Assembly: GCF_000725485.1 (NCBI RefSeq) | Contig: NZ_JOAG01000012.1 | Coordinates: 62,001-126,000, forward strand | DNA: 64,000 nucleotides | Direction: 5' to 3' | Origin: Nonomuraea candida | GTDB taxonomy: Bacteria; Actinomycetota; Actinomycetes; Streptosporangiales; Streptosporangiaceae | Part shown: piece by piece, positions 38,477 through 46,799 of the stretch | How positions within the stretch are numbered: the stretch's first letter is position 1 | Layout of the letters: every line of letters begins with the position of its first letter | Made by a program: the position numbers and the translations under genes | Notes under the pieces: generated by a model | Told to the model about the DNA's origin: nothing | Seen by the model: only the letters and a program-made list of their open reading frames with translations | The model's database searches: none

Positions 38477-39592
38477 CTATTCGATGGCGCGTTGATAGGA
38501 GCTGAGATGCGCCTCCGCCGAGGCGTCCCAGGTGAATTCGCGGGCCCGGGCCAGCCCGGCCTCCCGCAACTGGCGCCTGCGCTCGGGGGAGGCCAGCAGC
38601 TGGCCCAGCGCGGCGGCGATGCTGTCGGCGTCGGGCTCGGTGTAGGCGACGGCGTCGCCGCCCACCTCGGGCAGCGACGTGCGGTAGGTGGTCAGCACCG
38701 GCGCGCCGCAGGCCATCGCCTCCAGCACCGGCAGGCCGAACCCCTCGCCGCGCGAGGGGAAGGCCACCACGAGCGCCCCGCCCAGGAACCCGGGCAGGTC
38801 GGGCGCGCCGAGGTAGCCGGGCCTGATGACCCTGACGGTGGCCTCGACCTCGCGGCAGGCGGCGTCCACGTCGTCCTCGTGCACCCCGCCTCCCAGCACC
38901 AGCGCGGGCGGCTCTTCCAGCCGCTTCACGGCGGCGGCGAAGCCGCGGATGAGATTGGGCACATTCTTGCGCGGGTCGAGCGCGCCGAGGAAGGCCACGT
39001 AGGGCTGGCCGTGCAGCCCCAGCCGCAGCGCGGCCCGGCGGATCTCCGCCTCGCTCGGCGGATGGAACTGGGCCAGATCGACGCCGTGATAGGCGACGTC
39101 GATGCGGGTGGGGTCGGCGGACAGCACGCGGACGAGCTCGTCCCTGGTCGCCTTGGACGGCACGATCACGCGCCGGGCGTGGCGCACGGCCGTGCGGGTG
39201 GCGCCGCGGAAGAACGCGGCCCGCGAGCCGTGCTGTTCGGGCTCGGTGAACCAGGTGGCGTCGTGCACCGTCACGACGGTCGGCAGGCCCGAGCCGAGCG
39301 GGATGGAGTAGTAGGGAGCGTGGATCACCTCCGCGCCGGCCTGGCGGGCGAGCAGCGGCAGGCCCGTCTGCTCCCATGCCAGCCTGGTGGCCCGGTTGGT
39401 GATGGCGACAGGCCCGGGGATCACCCGGGCCGAGGGCGCCAGGCGCCGGTATCGCTCCGCTTCGGCGCGCTGGCAGACCACTGACAGGTCGGCGCCGGCC
39501 CGGTCGAGCGCGGCCACGAGCCCGTCCACATATCTGATCAACGCGCCGCGGTCCGCGGGGACCGCCGCCGCATCGACGAGCACTCGAGGCAT
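38477..39592 (-). CDS. GT4-family glycosyltransferase
   Basis: 371 residues from ATG 39592; an AGGGGAG lies 13 nt upstream. GT-B fold: VLVDAAAVPADRGALIRYVD at the N-terminus, HAPYYSIPLGSGLPTVVTVHD, the donor-domain FLGALDPRKNVPNLIRGF and the E-x7-E motif region FPSRGEGFGLPVLEAMACG. Cytoplasmic face of the membrane; by context with ManC a mannosyl or related transferase is plausible, but the sugar is not shown. It lies 17 nt upstream of the manC start on the same strand. Confidence 0.88.
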   Translation of the reverse strand: MPRVLVDAAAVPADRGALIRYVDGLVAALDRAGADLSVVCQRAEAERYRRLAPSARVIPGPVAITNRATRLAWEQTGLPLLARQAGAEVIHAPYYSIPLGSGLPTVVTVHDATWFTEPEQHGSRAAFFRGATRTAVRHARRVIVPSKATRDELVRVLSADPTRIDVAYHGVDLAQFHPPSEAEIRRAALRLGLHGQPYVAFLGALDPRKNVPNLIRGFAAAVKRLEEPPALVLGGGVHEDDVDAACREVEATVRVIRPGYLGAPDLPGFLGGALVVAFPSRGEGFGLPVLEAMACGAPVLTTYRTSLPEVGGDAVAYTEPDADSIAAALGQLLASPERRRQLREAGLARAREFTWDASAEAHLSSYQRAIE

Positions 39593-39686
39593 TACGAAGA
39601 TCTTCTCCCCTCAAGATCAACGTGGGACCGTACGTCCCCCTCTAAAGTTCAGCTTATGACCAGCCTCCCCTAAATCGTGGTCCAAA

Positions 39687-40685
39687 TCACACCGAGTCGC
39701 GACGCGCCGCAATTCCCGCCAGTCCGGCGCAGACCAGATCGCCCACGATGATGACAATGCGGGACGAAAGTGCGACCGCAATTGCGGCACCGGCGTCAAG
39801 TTGGGGCGCCAGGACGGCCACCATGGCCAGCTCCCTGACGCCCGCGCCCGCCGGGATGACGAAGGTCACGATCCCCAGGCACCACGACAGCGCGAAGGCG
39901 CCGATCGCGAAGATCAGGCCGCCCTGGGGGGCGACGAAGTAGAGGTGCACGCCGTAGGCGAGCCAGCCGGCCAGCGCCCAGCCGAGGGCGGTCAGCATGC
40001 CGCGCCGGGTGAGGGGGCGTTCGAGGGGCTCGCGCTTGAGCCGGCGCAGGGCGTAGCCGATCACGGCGTTGATGACCTTGGGCTCCAGCAGGACCAGCAG
40101 CAGCGGGATGAGCAGCAGCAGCCAGCCGTAGCGGTCCCAGCCCAGCGTCACCAGCGTGACCAGCAGGCCGGTGGCGATCTGGATCGGCATCATCAGGAAG
40201 AACGCGGCGGCGCTGCGCGGCCGCGGCACGCCGAGCTCGCGGCCCAGCTCCATCTGGGCCAGCACGGGCCAGACGGCGCCGGGGATGTACTTGCCGAGCT
40301 GGCCCACGAAGAACACCTTGGCCGCCGGGCGCGGCCTGAGCGGCGAGCCGAGGTCGGCCAGCAGCGTGCGCCAGGTGAGCATGGCGCCGAGCAGCGCGGC
40401 GACCACGGCGGCCAGCGAGCCGGCCAGCGCCTGCCACGACAGCTTCGCGAACCCCGCCACCACCGCGTCCCACTGCGCGGCCACCGCGTAGACGCCGAAG
40501 CCGAGCGCGACGGCCAGGAAGCCGTATCTGATCAGCCGGCGACCGACCGGCCGCCGCCGCCCCACCGCCTCGGCGCCACCTCCGCCCGCTGCCGGTTCGC
40601 CCGCCGCCGGTTCGCCCGCCGCCGGTTCGTGCGCTGCCGGTTCGTCCGCTGTCGGTTCGTTCACGGCCGGTTCCCGGGGACTCAC
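39687..40685 (-). CDS. Flippase-like LPG-synthase TM-domain protein, copy 1
   Basis: 332 residues from GTG 40685, overlapping the methyltransferase stop (GTGA). The N-terminal ~35 residues are an acidic repeat of the EPAAGEPAAG type from a 15-bp in-frame repeat. Then eight or so helices of the lysylphosphatidylglycerol synthetase TM family: VFFVGQLGKYIPGAVWPVLA, FVIPAGAGVREL. These proteins are thought to move lipid-linked glycans or polyprenyl carriers across the membrane. Part of a coupled unit with the methyltransferase. Confidence 0.85.
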   Translation of the reverse strand: MSPREPAVNEPTADEPAAHEPAAGEPAAGEPAAGGGGAEAVGRRRPVGRRLIRYGFLAVALGFGVYAVAAQWDAVVAGFAKLSWQALAGSLAAVVAALLGAMLTWRTLLADLGSPLRPRPAAKVFFVGQLGKYIPGAVWPVLAQMELGRELGVPRPRSAAAFFLMMPIQIATGLLVTLVTLGWDRYGWLLLLIPLLLVLLEPKVINAVIGYALRRLKREPLERPLTRRGMLTALGWALAGWLAYGVHLYFVAPQGGLIFAIGAFALSWCLGIVTFVIPAGAGVRELAMVAVLAPQLDAGAAIAVALSSRIVIIVGDLVCAGLAGIAARRDSV

Positions 40686-41506
40686 AGGGGGCGCACCCGC
40701 TCGGGAGGTTGCGGCAGGTGCGCGCCCACCGGGCGGCGCGGCGTCTTGGTGGCCACCCACAGGTAGGTCGGCACGACCGGCAGCAGCAGCCTGAGCAGCT
40801 CGCGCGGCATGCGCGACAACACGGCCTTGACCACCTTGCCCGGCAGCCCGGGGAACAGCTCGCCCCCGGCGAACTTCGTCGGCGTGGCCAGCACGGGGAA
40901 GGTGTAGTCCCACACGTGGAAGGCGCGCAGCATCCTGCGCAGCCCGCGCCGCGTCCTGAACCGCTCGTAGTAGTGGTCGGCCCGCCCGAACGCCCGGACG
41001 TAGCGGTCGGCCAGCGCGGGCGGCAGGTAGGACAGGAAGGGCAGCTTGTAGTGCGGCTCCATGACGCCGAGCCGGTTGCCGAGCCCGAGGTAGAGCACCC
41101 CGTCGTCGGACAGCACCCGGTGCATCTCGGCCACCACCGCGTCGGGGTCGACCACGTGCTCGTAGATGTGGTTGAACACCAGCACGTCGATCGAGCCGTC
41201 GGGGAACGGCAGCGCCGTGCCGTCGCCGCACACGAACGCCACCCGCTCGCCGAACCGGTCGGCCGCCTTGCGCAGCCCGGGCACGTCGATGTCGATGCCC
41301 AGCGTGTGCCCGGCCCCGGCCTGCGCCAGCTCGTCGGCGATGAACCCGGCCGAGCAGCCCACGTCGCCCACCGTCAGCCCGGCGAGCGGCCCGTGGAAGT
41401 GCTCCAGCACCGCGATGATCTTCGCCGCCTTCCGCCGCCGCTTCGCCTCGTCGAGCATGGCGGACTGGAACTCCGAGTATTCGAGCTGCGCGACCCGTTG
41501 CTTCAC
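40682..41506 (-). CDS. Class I SAM-dependent methyltransferase
   Basis: 274 residues from GTG 41506 with GGGGA upstream. Motif I VGDVGCSAGFIADELAQAG (about 46-64), acidic strand-2 GIDID, post-motif CGDGTALPFPDGSIDVLVFN and HRVLSDDGVLYLGL. The ubiE/UbiG-like fold; the long C-terminus could reach the membrane. Substrate unknown; its pairing with the flippase-like protein suggests a lipid-linked or glycan acceptor. The unit would need SAH clearance like that done by AhcY. Confidence 0.88.
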   Translation of the reverse strand: MKQRVAQLEYSEFQSAMLDEAKRRRKAAKIIAVLEHFHGPLAGLTVGDVGCSAGFIADELAQAGAGHTLGIDIDVPGLRKAADRFGERVAFVCGDGTALPFPDGSIDVLVFNHIYEHVVDPDAVVAEMHRVLSDDGVLYLGLGNRLGVMEPHYKLPFLSYLPPALADRYVRAFGRADHYYERFRTRRGLRRMLRAFHVWDYTFPVLATPTKFAGGELFPGLPGKVVKAVLSRMPRELLRLLLPVVPTYLWVATKTPRRPVGAHLPQPPERVRPL

Positions 41507-41612
41507 CACGGTTCCCCACCGTACCGACCTCCGCGCCACTCCGACGTCAAACGCGGCTCCGGTACGGCGGCCGGGACCCACGAGCAGCTGGCCTCACCGG
41601 GAGGACCACGCG

Positions 41613-41618
41613 TAACCT
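41613..41618 (+). promoter_or_regulatory. Predicted -10 box, leaderless flippase-like gene
   Basis: TAACCT ends 6 nt before ATG 41625; no Shine-Dalgarno. Confidence 0.5.
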
Positions 41619-41624
41619 GAGCCA

Positions 41625-42584
41625 ATGTTCCGCCGCCTGCTCCGCATCGTCCTCGCCCTGGTCGCGCTCGGTTTCCTGGGCTACGGGCTGGCCGTGAACT
41701 GGCACGAGACCACCACCGCCGTGGCCGCCATGTCGCCGTGGGCGGTGCTCGGGTCGTTCGCCGCCGTGCTGGCCGGGCAGTTCTGCATGCTGCTGGCCTG
41801 GCGGGAGATCCTGGCGGGGCTCGGCACGCGGGTGCCGGTGCGGATCGCCGGGCGGATCATGTTCGTGGGGCAGCTCGGGAAGTACATCCCGGGGGCGGTG
41901 TGGGCGTACGCGGCGATGATGGACCTCGGGCGCGACCACGGGAGCCCGCCGCGGCGCACGTTCGCGACGATCTCGCTCGGGCTGGTGATCAGCCTCGGGG
42001 TGGCGATCTCGATCGCCGCCGCCACGCTGGGCACGCTGGAGGCGGTGCGGCAGGCGTGGTACATCGGGCTGCTCGTGCCGGTGATCGTCGTGTGCCTGCA
42101 CCCCAAGGTGCTCACCTGGGGTCTCAACCTGGCGCTGCGCGTGGCGCGCAAGGAGCCGCTGGAGAGCGTGCTGCCGGGCCGCACGGTGGTCGTGGCGGTG
42201 GCGTGGACGCTGCTGGGCTGGCTCGTGTACGGCGTGCACATCTGGCTGGTCGCCGGCCGCGCCGACCTCTACGTGCTGGCGACCGGGGCCTACGCCTTCG
42301 CCTGGGCCACCGGCATCCTCACCGTGGTCGTGCCCGCCGGGGTCGGCGTCAGGGAGGGCGCGCTGGTGCTCGCCCTCGGCCCGGTCATCGGCACGCCGGC
42401 CGCGCTCGCGGTGGCCATCGTGTCGCGGCTGGCGTTCACGCTGGCCGACGCCGCGGCGGCCGGGATCGCGTTCCTGCTGGGCCGTCAGGCGCCGAGCAGC
42501 GCCTCGGTGTACGCCGACCAGAACGGCTCGGGATCGACCGCCTTGACCCCCGACCGCAACCTCTCGGGCTCCCCCGAGACGTAG
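41625..42584 (+). CDS. Flippase-like LPG-synthase TM-domain protein, copy 2
   Basis: 319 residues from ATG 41625. It is paralogous to the gene at 39687: MFVGQLGKYIPGAVWAYAAM, VVVPAGVGVREGALVLALGP. About eight helices. The family fold ends near AAAGIAFLLGRQ (about 288); the last ~30 residues (APSSASVYADQNGSG onward) are polar and lie antisense to the 3' end of the convergent glycosyltransferase, a 100-bp overlap. This looks like read-through after loss of an earlier stop. Confidence 0.85.
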   Translation: MFRRLLRIVLALVALGFLGYGLAVNWHETTTAVAAMSPWAVLGSFAAVLAGQFCMLLAWREILAGLGTRVPVRIAGRIMFVGQLGKYIPGAVWAYAAMMDLGRDHGSPPRRTFATISLGLVISLGVAISIAAATLGTLEAVRQAWYIGLLVPVIVVCLHPKVLTWGLNLALRVARKEPLESVLPGRTVVVAVAWTLLGWLVYGVHIWLVAGRADLYVLATGAYAFAWATGILTVVVPAGVGVREGALVLALGPVIGTPAALAVAIVSRLAFTLADAAAAGIAFLLGRQAPSSASVYADQNGSGSTALTPDRNLSGSPET

Positions 42585-43555
42585 AACCGCTCGATCGCCG
42601 CCCGCAGCGCCCCGGCGTCGCCCGGCTCGACCAGCAGCCCGTCCACGCCGTCGGTGACGTGGTCGGCCAGCGCGCCCACCCGGGTGGCGATCACCGGCAC
42701 GCCGTGCTCGTGCGCGAGCCAGACGTTCTGGCTGGCCGTGGCGCTGCGGTAGGGCAGCACGAGCGCGTCGGCGGCGGCGAACAGCCCGGGCACGTCCCCG
42801 GCCGGCACGTATCCGGGCCGCAGCTCCACCCGGTCGCCCAGGCCCAGCTCCGCGATCAGCGCCTTCGTCTCCTCCAGCCCGCCCCAGAACTCGCCCGCGA
42901 CCGTCAGCCCGATCCCCTCGGGCAGCGCCCGCAGCAGCAGGTCCAGCCCCTTGTACGGCCGCACCATGCCGAAGAACAGCAACCTGCGGCGCACCGGCTC
43001 GGCGGACCTCTCGCCGGAGGTCGAGGGCAGGTGCGGCGGCAGCGCCGCCACGTTGACGGGCTTGCCCGTGAGCCCCCTGGCCAGCCCGGCCTGCTGCTCG
43101 GAGTGGGCCAGCACGCCGTCGACCCGCTTGAGCAGCGCCTTCATCAGCGGCTCGTCGTAGGGCTTGCGCTCGTGCGGCAGCACGTTGTGGCAGAGCGCGA
43201 TCGTCCTGGCCCGGCGCCCGATGCCGTACAGGATGCCCAGGTAGGGGGGCACCTGCACGGGGCTCAGCACCGCCAGCACCACCAGGTCGGCCGAGCGCAG
43301 CCGCCGCCCGGCGGACAGCCAGCCGTCGGGCCGCCGCCAGTCGAGCCGGCGCGCGGTCCTCGGGTAGGGCGTGCCCTCGGGCGCGGAGATCGTCTGCTGC
43401 CCCGGATAGAGGAAGGACGGGTACTGCGCCCGCCACGACTCGATCACCACGTCGTGCCCGCGCGCCGCCAGCCGGTGCGCCAGCTCGGTGGTGTGCTGGG
43501 CCCCGCCGCCCTTGTACGGGTAGGTGGGGCCGACGATCGCGATGCGCAACGTCAC
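42485..43555 (-). CDS. GT4-family glycosyltransferase
   Basis: 356 residues from GTG 43555, overlapping the GT2 stop (GTGA). GT-B: IAIVGPTYPYKGGGAQHTTE (about 5-24), LFFGMVRPYKGLDLLLRALP, VLPYRSATASQNVWLAHEHG and GVPVIATRVGALADHV. The PYKGGGAQ loop is typical of trehalose-synthase-like and mannosyl GT4 enzymes. It is coupled to the dolichol-phosphate-mannose-synthase-like GT2 upstream. Its 3' end overlaps the convergent flippase-like gene by 100 bp. Confidence 0.88.
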   Translation of the reverse strand: MTLRIAIVGPTYPYKGGGAQHTTELAHRLAARGHDVVIESWRAQYPSFLYPGQQTISAPEGTPYPRTARRLDWRRPDGWLSAGRRLRSADLVVLAVLSPVQVPPYLGILYGIGRRARTIALCHNVLPHERKPYDEPLMKALLKRVDGVLAHSEQQAGLARGLTGKPVNVAALPPHLPSTSGERSAEPVRRRLLFFGMVRPYKGLDLLLRALPEGIGLTVAGEFWGGLEETKALIAELGLGDRVELRPGYVPAGDVPGLFAAADALVLPYRSATASQNVWLAHEHGVPVIATRVGALADHVTDGVDGLLVEPGDAGALRAAIERFYVSGEPERLRSGVKAVDPEPFWSAYTEALLGA

Positions 43556-44481
43556 TCTCCCCGCGAGCGCACGATCAGGTCGGCCAGCAGCGCCACGGAG
43601 CCGATCAGCAGCCCGGACAGGAAGATCATGACCGTGTTTTCCGGGAAGTAGAACGGGTGCCGGATCATGTCCCAGACGCCCTTCACGAACCCGATGCCCA
43701 CCAGCCACAGCGCGGGCGGCATGAGCACCTTGAGCGGGTTGAAGTACATGATCATCCGCAGCACCTGGAGGATGTAGCGGTAGGCGTCGGAGACGAAGCT
43801 GAACTTCGACTTGCCGGCCCGCTTGGCGTATTCGGTCGGCAGGTAGTAGATGTCGTGCTGGTTCATCAGGAACGACAGCGTGATCGTCGTGACGCACGAG
43901 AACCCGGGAGGCAGCAGTCGCAGGTAGGGCCGCGCCACCGACTTGCGGAAGGCCCGCAGGCCCGAGTTGAGGTCGGGGATCTTCTGCCCGGCCAGCATCT
44001 CGGCCACCTTGCGGATCACCCACTTGGCCGGCACGCGCAGCAGCTTGTGCGAGCCCTCCTCGCTGGTGCGCGCCCCGACCACCTGGTCGACGGTGGGGTC
44101 CTTCTCCAGGATCTGCACCAGCTCGGGGATGCGCTCGTTGGCGTAGGACATGTCGGCGTCGGTCCAGACGACGATCTCGCCCCTGGCCTCCTGCGTGCCG
44201 ATGCGCCGCACGGTGCCGGAGCCGCCGTTGCGGTGGAAGGCGCGGATGCGCAGGTGGGGGTAGTGTGGAGCGGCCTCGCGCAGCTTCTCCAGCGTCGCGT
44301 CGGTCGAGCAGTCGTCGACGGCGACCAGCTCATAGGTGTAGCCGCTTGAGTCCATCGCCTTGGTGATGCGCTCCACCTCGTCGATGACATGATCCTGCTC
44401 GTTGTAGCAGGGCAGGACGATCGTGACGTACGGCGCTTCTTCCACGGCAGTTCCACTCTTGGGGGTCTCAAGCGTGCTCAC
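43552..44481 (-). CDS. GT2 glycosyltransferase, polyprenyl-phosphate sugar synthase type
   Basis: 309 residues from GTG 44481. GT2 core: VTIVLPCYNEQDHVIDEVER, ELVAVDDCSTDATLEKLREA, the DxD-like VVWTDADMSYANERIPELV and the acceptor-side LNSGLRAFRKSV. Two C-terminal helices (about 250-272 and 285-304). Dolichyl-phosphate-mannose-synthase-like enzymes load a sugar on polyprenyl phosphate for use by GT39/GT83 membrane transferases, two of which lie just upstream (44661 and 46800). TACCCT 8 nt before GTG is a looser leaderless-type match. Confidence 0.88.
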   Translation of the reverse strand: MSTLETPKSGTAVEEAPYVTIVLPCYNEQDHVIDEVERITKAMDSSGYTYELVAVDDCSTDATLEKLREAAPHYPHLRIRAFHRNGGSGTVRRIGTQEARGEIVVWTDADMSYANERIPELVQILEKDPTVDQVVGARTSEEGSHKLLRVPAKWVIRKVAEMLAGQKIPDLNSGLRAFRKSVARPYLRLLPPGFSCVTTITLSFLMNQHDIYYLPTEYAKRAGKSKFSFVSDAYRYILQVLRMIMYFNPLKVLMPPALWLVGIGFVKGVWDMIRHPFYFPENTVMIFLSGLLIGSVALLADLIVRSRGE

Positions 44482-44660
44482 GGGGGTCGAGGGTACTCTG
44501 CCCCGCACAAAGGCGGGTCCACATCGACCCCGCGGGAGCTCCCGATTCCGGGATCACCTCACCAGTCTGCCCCATGCGACGACCGGCATCTGGAACACGG
44601 CCAGGCCGGCGGCCCGCGCCGGAGCTTTCGCGCGGCATGGCACGACTGTCGCGAACCGGG

Positions 44661-46676
44661 TCAGGCGACCGCCATCCACACGTTCATCCGCAACGACCAC
44701 GTGCCGTCGGGGGCTTCGAGGAGCGACCGCTCGTCCTGCCGGGTGACCAGCTTCAGGACCTGCGTGGCCGGCCCGTACGGCGACACCTGCCCCGCCTCGG
44801 CCCCCAGCACCACCGGCACCCGGCCGGCCGCGCGCACGCGCTCCACCAGGCGGCGCACCTCGTCCTCCGGCGCGAGGTCACCCGCGCCCCCGCGCTCCAC
44901 CAGGGCCGCGGGCCTGCCGCACATGCCCCGGACGACCTGGGTGAACCGCTCGCCGGTGACCCGCTCCACGGACAGCACCGAGGCGTCGGGCGGCAGCTTG
45001 GCGCACATCGCCGCGACGGCCGCCGCCTCGCCCCGCTCGACCGGCGTGAACGCGGTGCCGATCGACGTCACGGCCGGCGGCACGATCACCAGCAGCACGG
45101 CCGCCGCCATGCCCCAGCGCAGCACGAGCGGGCCGTGCCGGTCGGAGAGCCGGCGCAGCCTGGCCAGCCCGTACGCGGCCAGCAGGATCATGCCCGGGAT
45201 CACCACCGGGACCAGGCGGCGGGCGGCCCACGGATGGTCGGGGGTGATCTCGGGCCGCAGCAGCGTCGTGACCGTCGTCCAGCCCACGACCGCCAGGGGC
45301 AGCAGCCACTCGAACGACGCGCCGTCACGCAGCATCCTGCGGACGAGCAGCGCGGCGGCGACCGTGGCCAGCAGGATCGCCGGGGGGCCGACGTACCAGG
45401 CCACCCAGTGCAGGGAGTTCTCGAAGTAGAGGCGGTGACCGTCCATCGGCAGGCCGTTGGCGCGCTGGATCTGGGCGATCATCTGGGCCGTGCGGGCGTC
45501 TTCGGGGGTCTGCGGCACACGGGTCACGGTCTGGAACCAGGGACGCGCGTACAGGGCGGCCATCACCAGCACGACCAGCCCCGCCCCCGCGCCGGGGGCC
45601 CAGCCGGGCAGGCGGAGGCGGGCCAGGGCGGGGGCGGCGGCCGTGCCGGCGGCGGTGAGCACGAGCACGCCGGCGCAGATGGCCAGCAGCGGCCGCACCG
45701 ACCCCGACAGATAGGAGAGGTACGGCCGGGCCAGCGTGTACGCCGCCAGCAGCCCGATCCCGGCCCCCACGAGCAGCCCCGCCAGCAGCGGCGGCCCCAC
45801 CACCCCCTCCGGGCGGCGGAAGCGGCGCATCGCGATCAGCACGCCCGCGAACGCCAGCACCGGCAGCACGTCCCGCAGCCCGTCCACCCTGACCAGCACG
45901 GCCAGCCCGAACACCAGCCCCGCCGGCAGCCCCTTCATCCATTTGTCCCGGGCCGAGGCGGCGGGGGAGGTCAGCGCGTCGTGGGTGAGCGCGAGGCCGC
46001 CGAACAGCAGGATCAGCGACGGGATCTCGCTGAACGTGGTGCGCGAGGTGTAGAGGATCGGCATGCACACGGCGAAGGCCCCCGCCGCCACCACCGCCCA
46101 CCGGCTGCCGGCCAGCCGGGCCGTCACCCCGGCCACCGTGAGCACGGCCAGCGCCCCCAGCACGGCCGGGACCGCGAACGGCGCGCCCAGCCAGTTGCCG
46201 ATCGCGAACAGCAGCGGCGGGCCCGGCATGAACTGCGGCACCACCCCGCCGTCCACGGCGTAGAAGCCCACGCCGGCGAAGTCGAGCGCCGGGTCGGGGC
46301 CCCCGAACGCCTCGGCCTGGGTGGGGATGGGTAGCGAGCCGTGGCCGGCGATCCAGGCGGCGTACTGGGCGTAGGTCGCCGGATCGCGCCTGACGGCGAG
46401 CTGCTCGCTGTGCATGACCAGGTTGAACACGCCCGACCCGAGGGCGACGGCGACCACCCCGGCGACCTGCCACGGGGCGGCCGTGACCCCCGGCAGCCGG
46501 CGGGTGCCGGCCCAGCACAGCAGCGCGATCACGGGCAGCCCGAGCAGCGCGGCGGGCGCCGGCGCGAACCGGCCGAGCAGCAGCAGGGGCAGCCCCGCGA
46601 GCAGCCAGCCCGCCACCGCCAGCGCGGGCAGCACGGACAGCGCGGCGAGCACCCGGCCGGGTCGATCGAGTTCCAT
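44661..46676 (-). CDS. Multi-pass membrane glycosyltransferase, GT39/PMT-like
   Basis: 671 residues from ATG 46676. An N-terminal helix pair, the acidic first loop region around LAVRRDPATYAQYAAWIAGH, and about eleven helices in all, with a C-terminal extracytoplasmic domain (about 560-671). Polyprenyl-phosphate-sugar-dependent glycosyltransferases of the GT-C class share this layout; the exact family is uncertain. It likely uses the lipid-linked sugar made by the GT2 at 43552. TACGCT lies 9 nt before the start. Divergent from the next membrane GT with ~125 bp between. Confidence 0.75.
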   Translation of the reverse strand: MELDRPGRVLAALSVLPALAVAGWLLAGLPLLLLGRFAPAPAALLGLPVIALLCWAGTRRLPGVTAAPWQVAGVVAVALGSGVFNLVMHSEQLAVRRDPATYAQYAAWIAGHGSLPIPTQAEAFGGPDPALDFAGVGFYAVDGGVVPQFMPGPPLLFAIGNWLGAPFAVPAVLGALAVLTVAGVTARLAGSRWAVVAAGAFAVCMPILYTSRTTFSEIPSLILLFGGLALTHDALTSPAASARDKWMKGLPAGLVFGLAVLVRVDGLRDVLPVLAFAGVLIAMRRFRRPEGVVGPPLLAGLLVGAGIGLLAAYTLARPYLSYLSGSVRPLLAICAGVLVLTAAGTAAAPALARLRLPGWAPGAGAGLVVLVMAALYARPWFQTVTRVPQTPEDARTAQMIAQIQRANGLPMDGHRLYFENSLHWVAWYVGPPAILLATVAAALLVRRMLRDGASFEWLLPLAVVGWTTVTTLLRPEITPDHPWAARRLVPVVIPGMILLAAYGLARLRRLSDRHGPLVLRWGMAAAVLLVIVPPAVTSIGTAFTPVERGEAAAVAAMCAKLPPDASVLSVERVTGERFTQVVRGMCGRPAALVERGGAGDLAPEDEVRRLVERVRAAGRVPVVLGAEAGQVSPYGPATQVLKLVTRQDERSLLEAPDGTWSLRMNVWMAVA

Positions 46677-46787
46677 CGGAGAGCGAGCGTATCCAACCCG
46701 GGCCCGCCCTCCGTCCACCTCGCCCGCCCGCCGGCGCGGGCGGGTGGGGCGGTGGGGACGGAGGCGCGGGCGGCGGGCGATCGCCGG

Positions 46788-46793
46788 TAGCGT
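46788..46793 (+). promoter_or_regulatory. Predicted -10 box, leaderless membrane GT
   Basis: TAGCGT ends 6 nt before GTG 46800; no Shine-Dalgarno. Confidence 0.5.
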
Positions 46794-46799
46794 ACCGAC

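Noticed and set aside
39624..39638. GGGAC-CGTAC-GTCCC palindrome between the flippase-like and GT4 genes
   Set aside because: Short arms and no supporting promoter or T-tract; could be chance in this base composition.
44627..44655. Hairpin TTCGCG/CGCGAA near the stop of the membrane GT gene
   Set aside because: Only 6-bp arms with a 17-nt loop; too weak to call a terminator.
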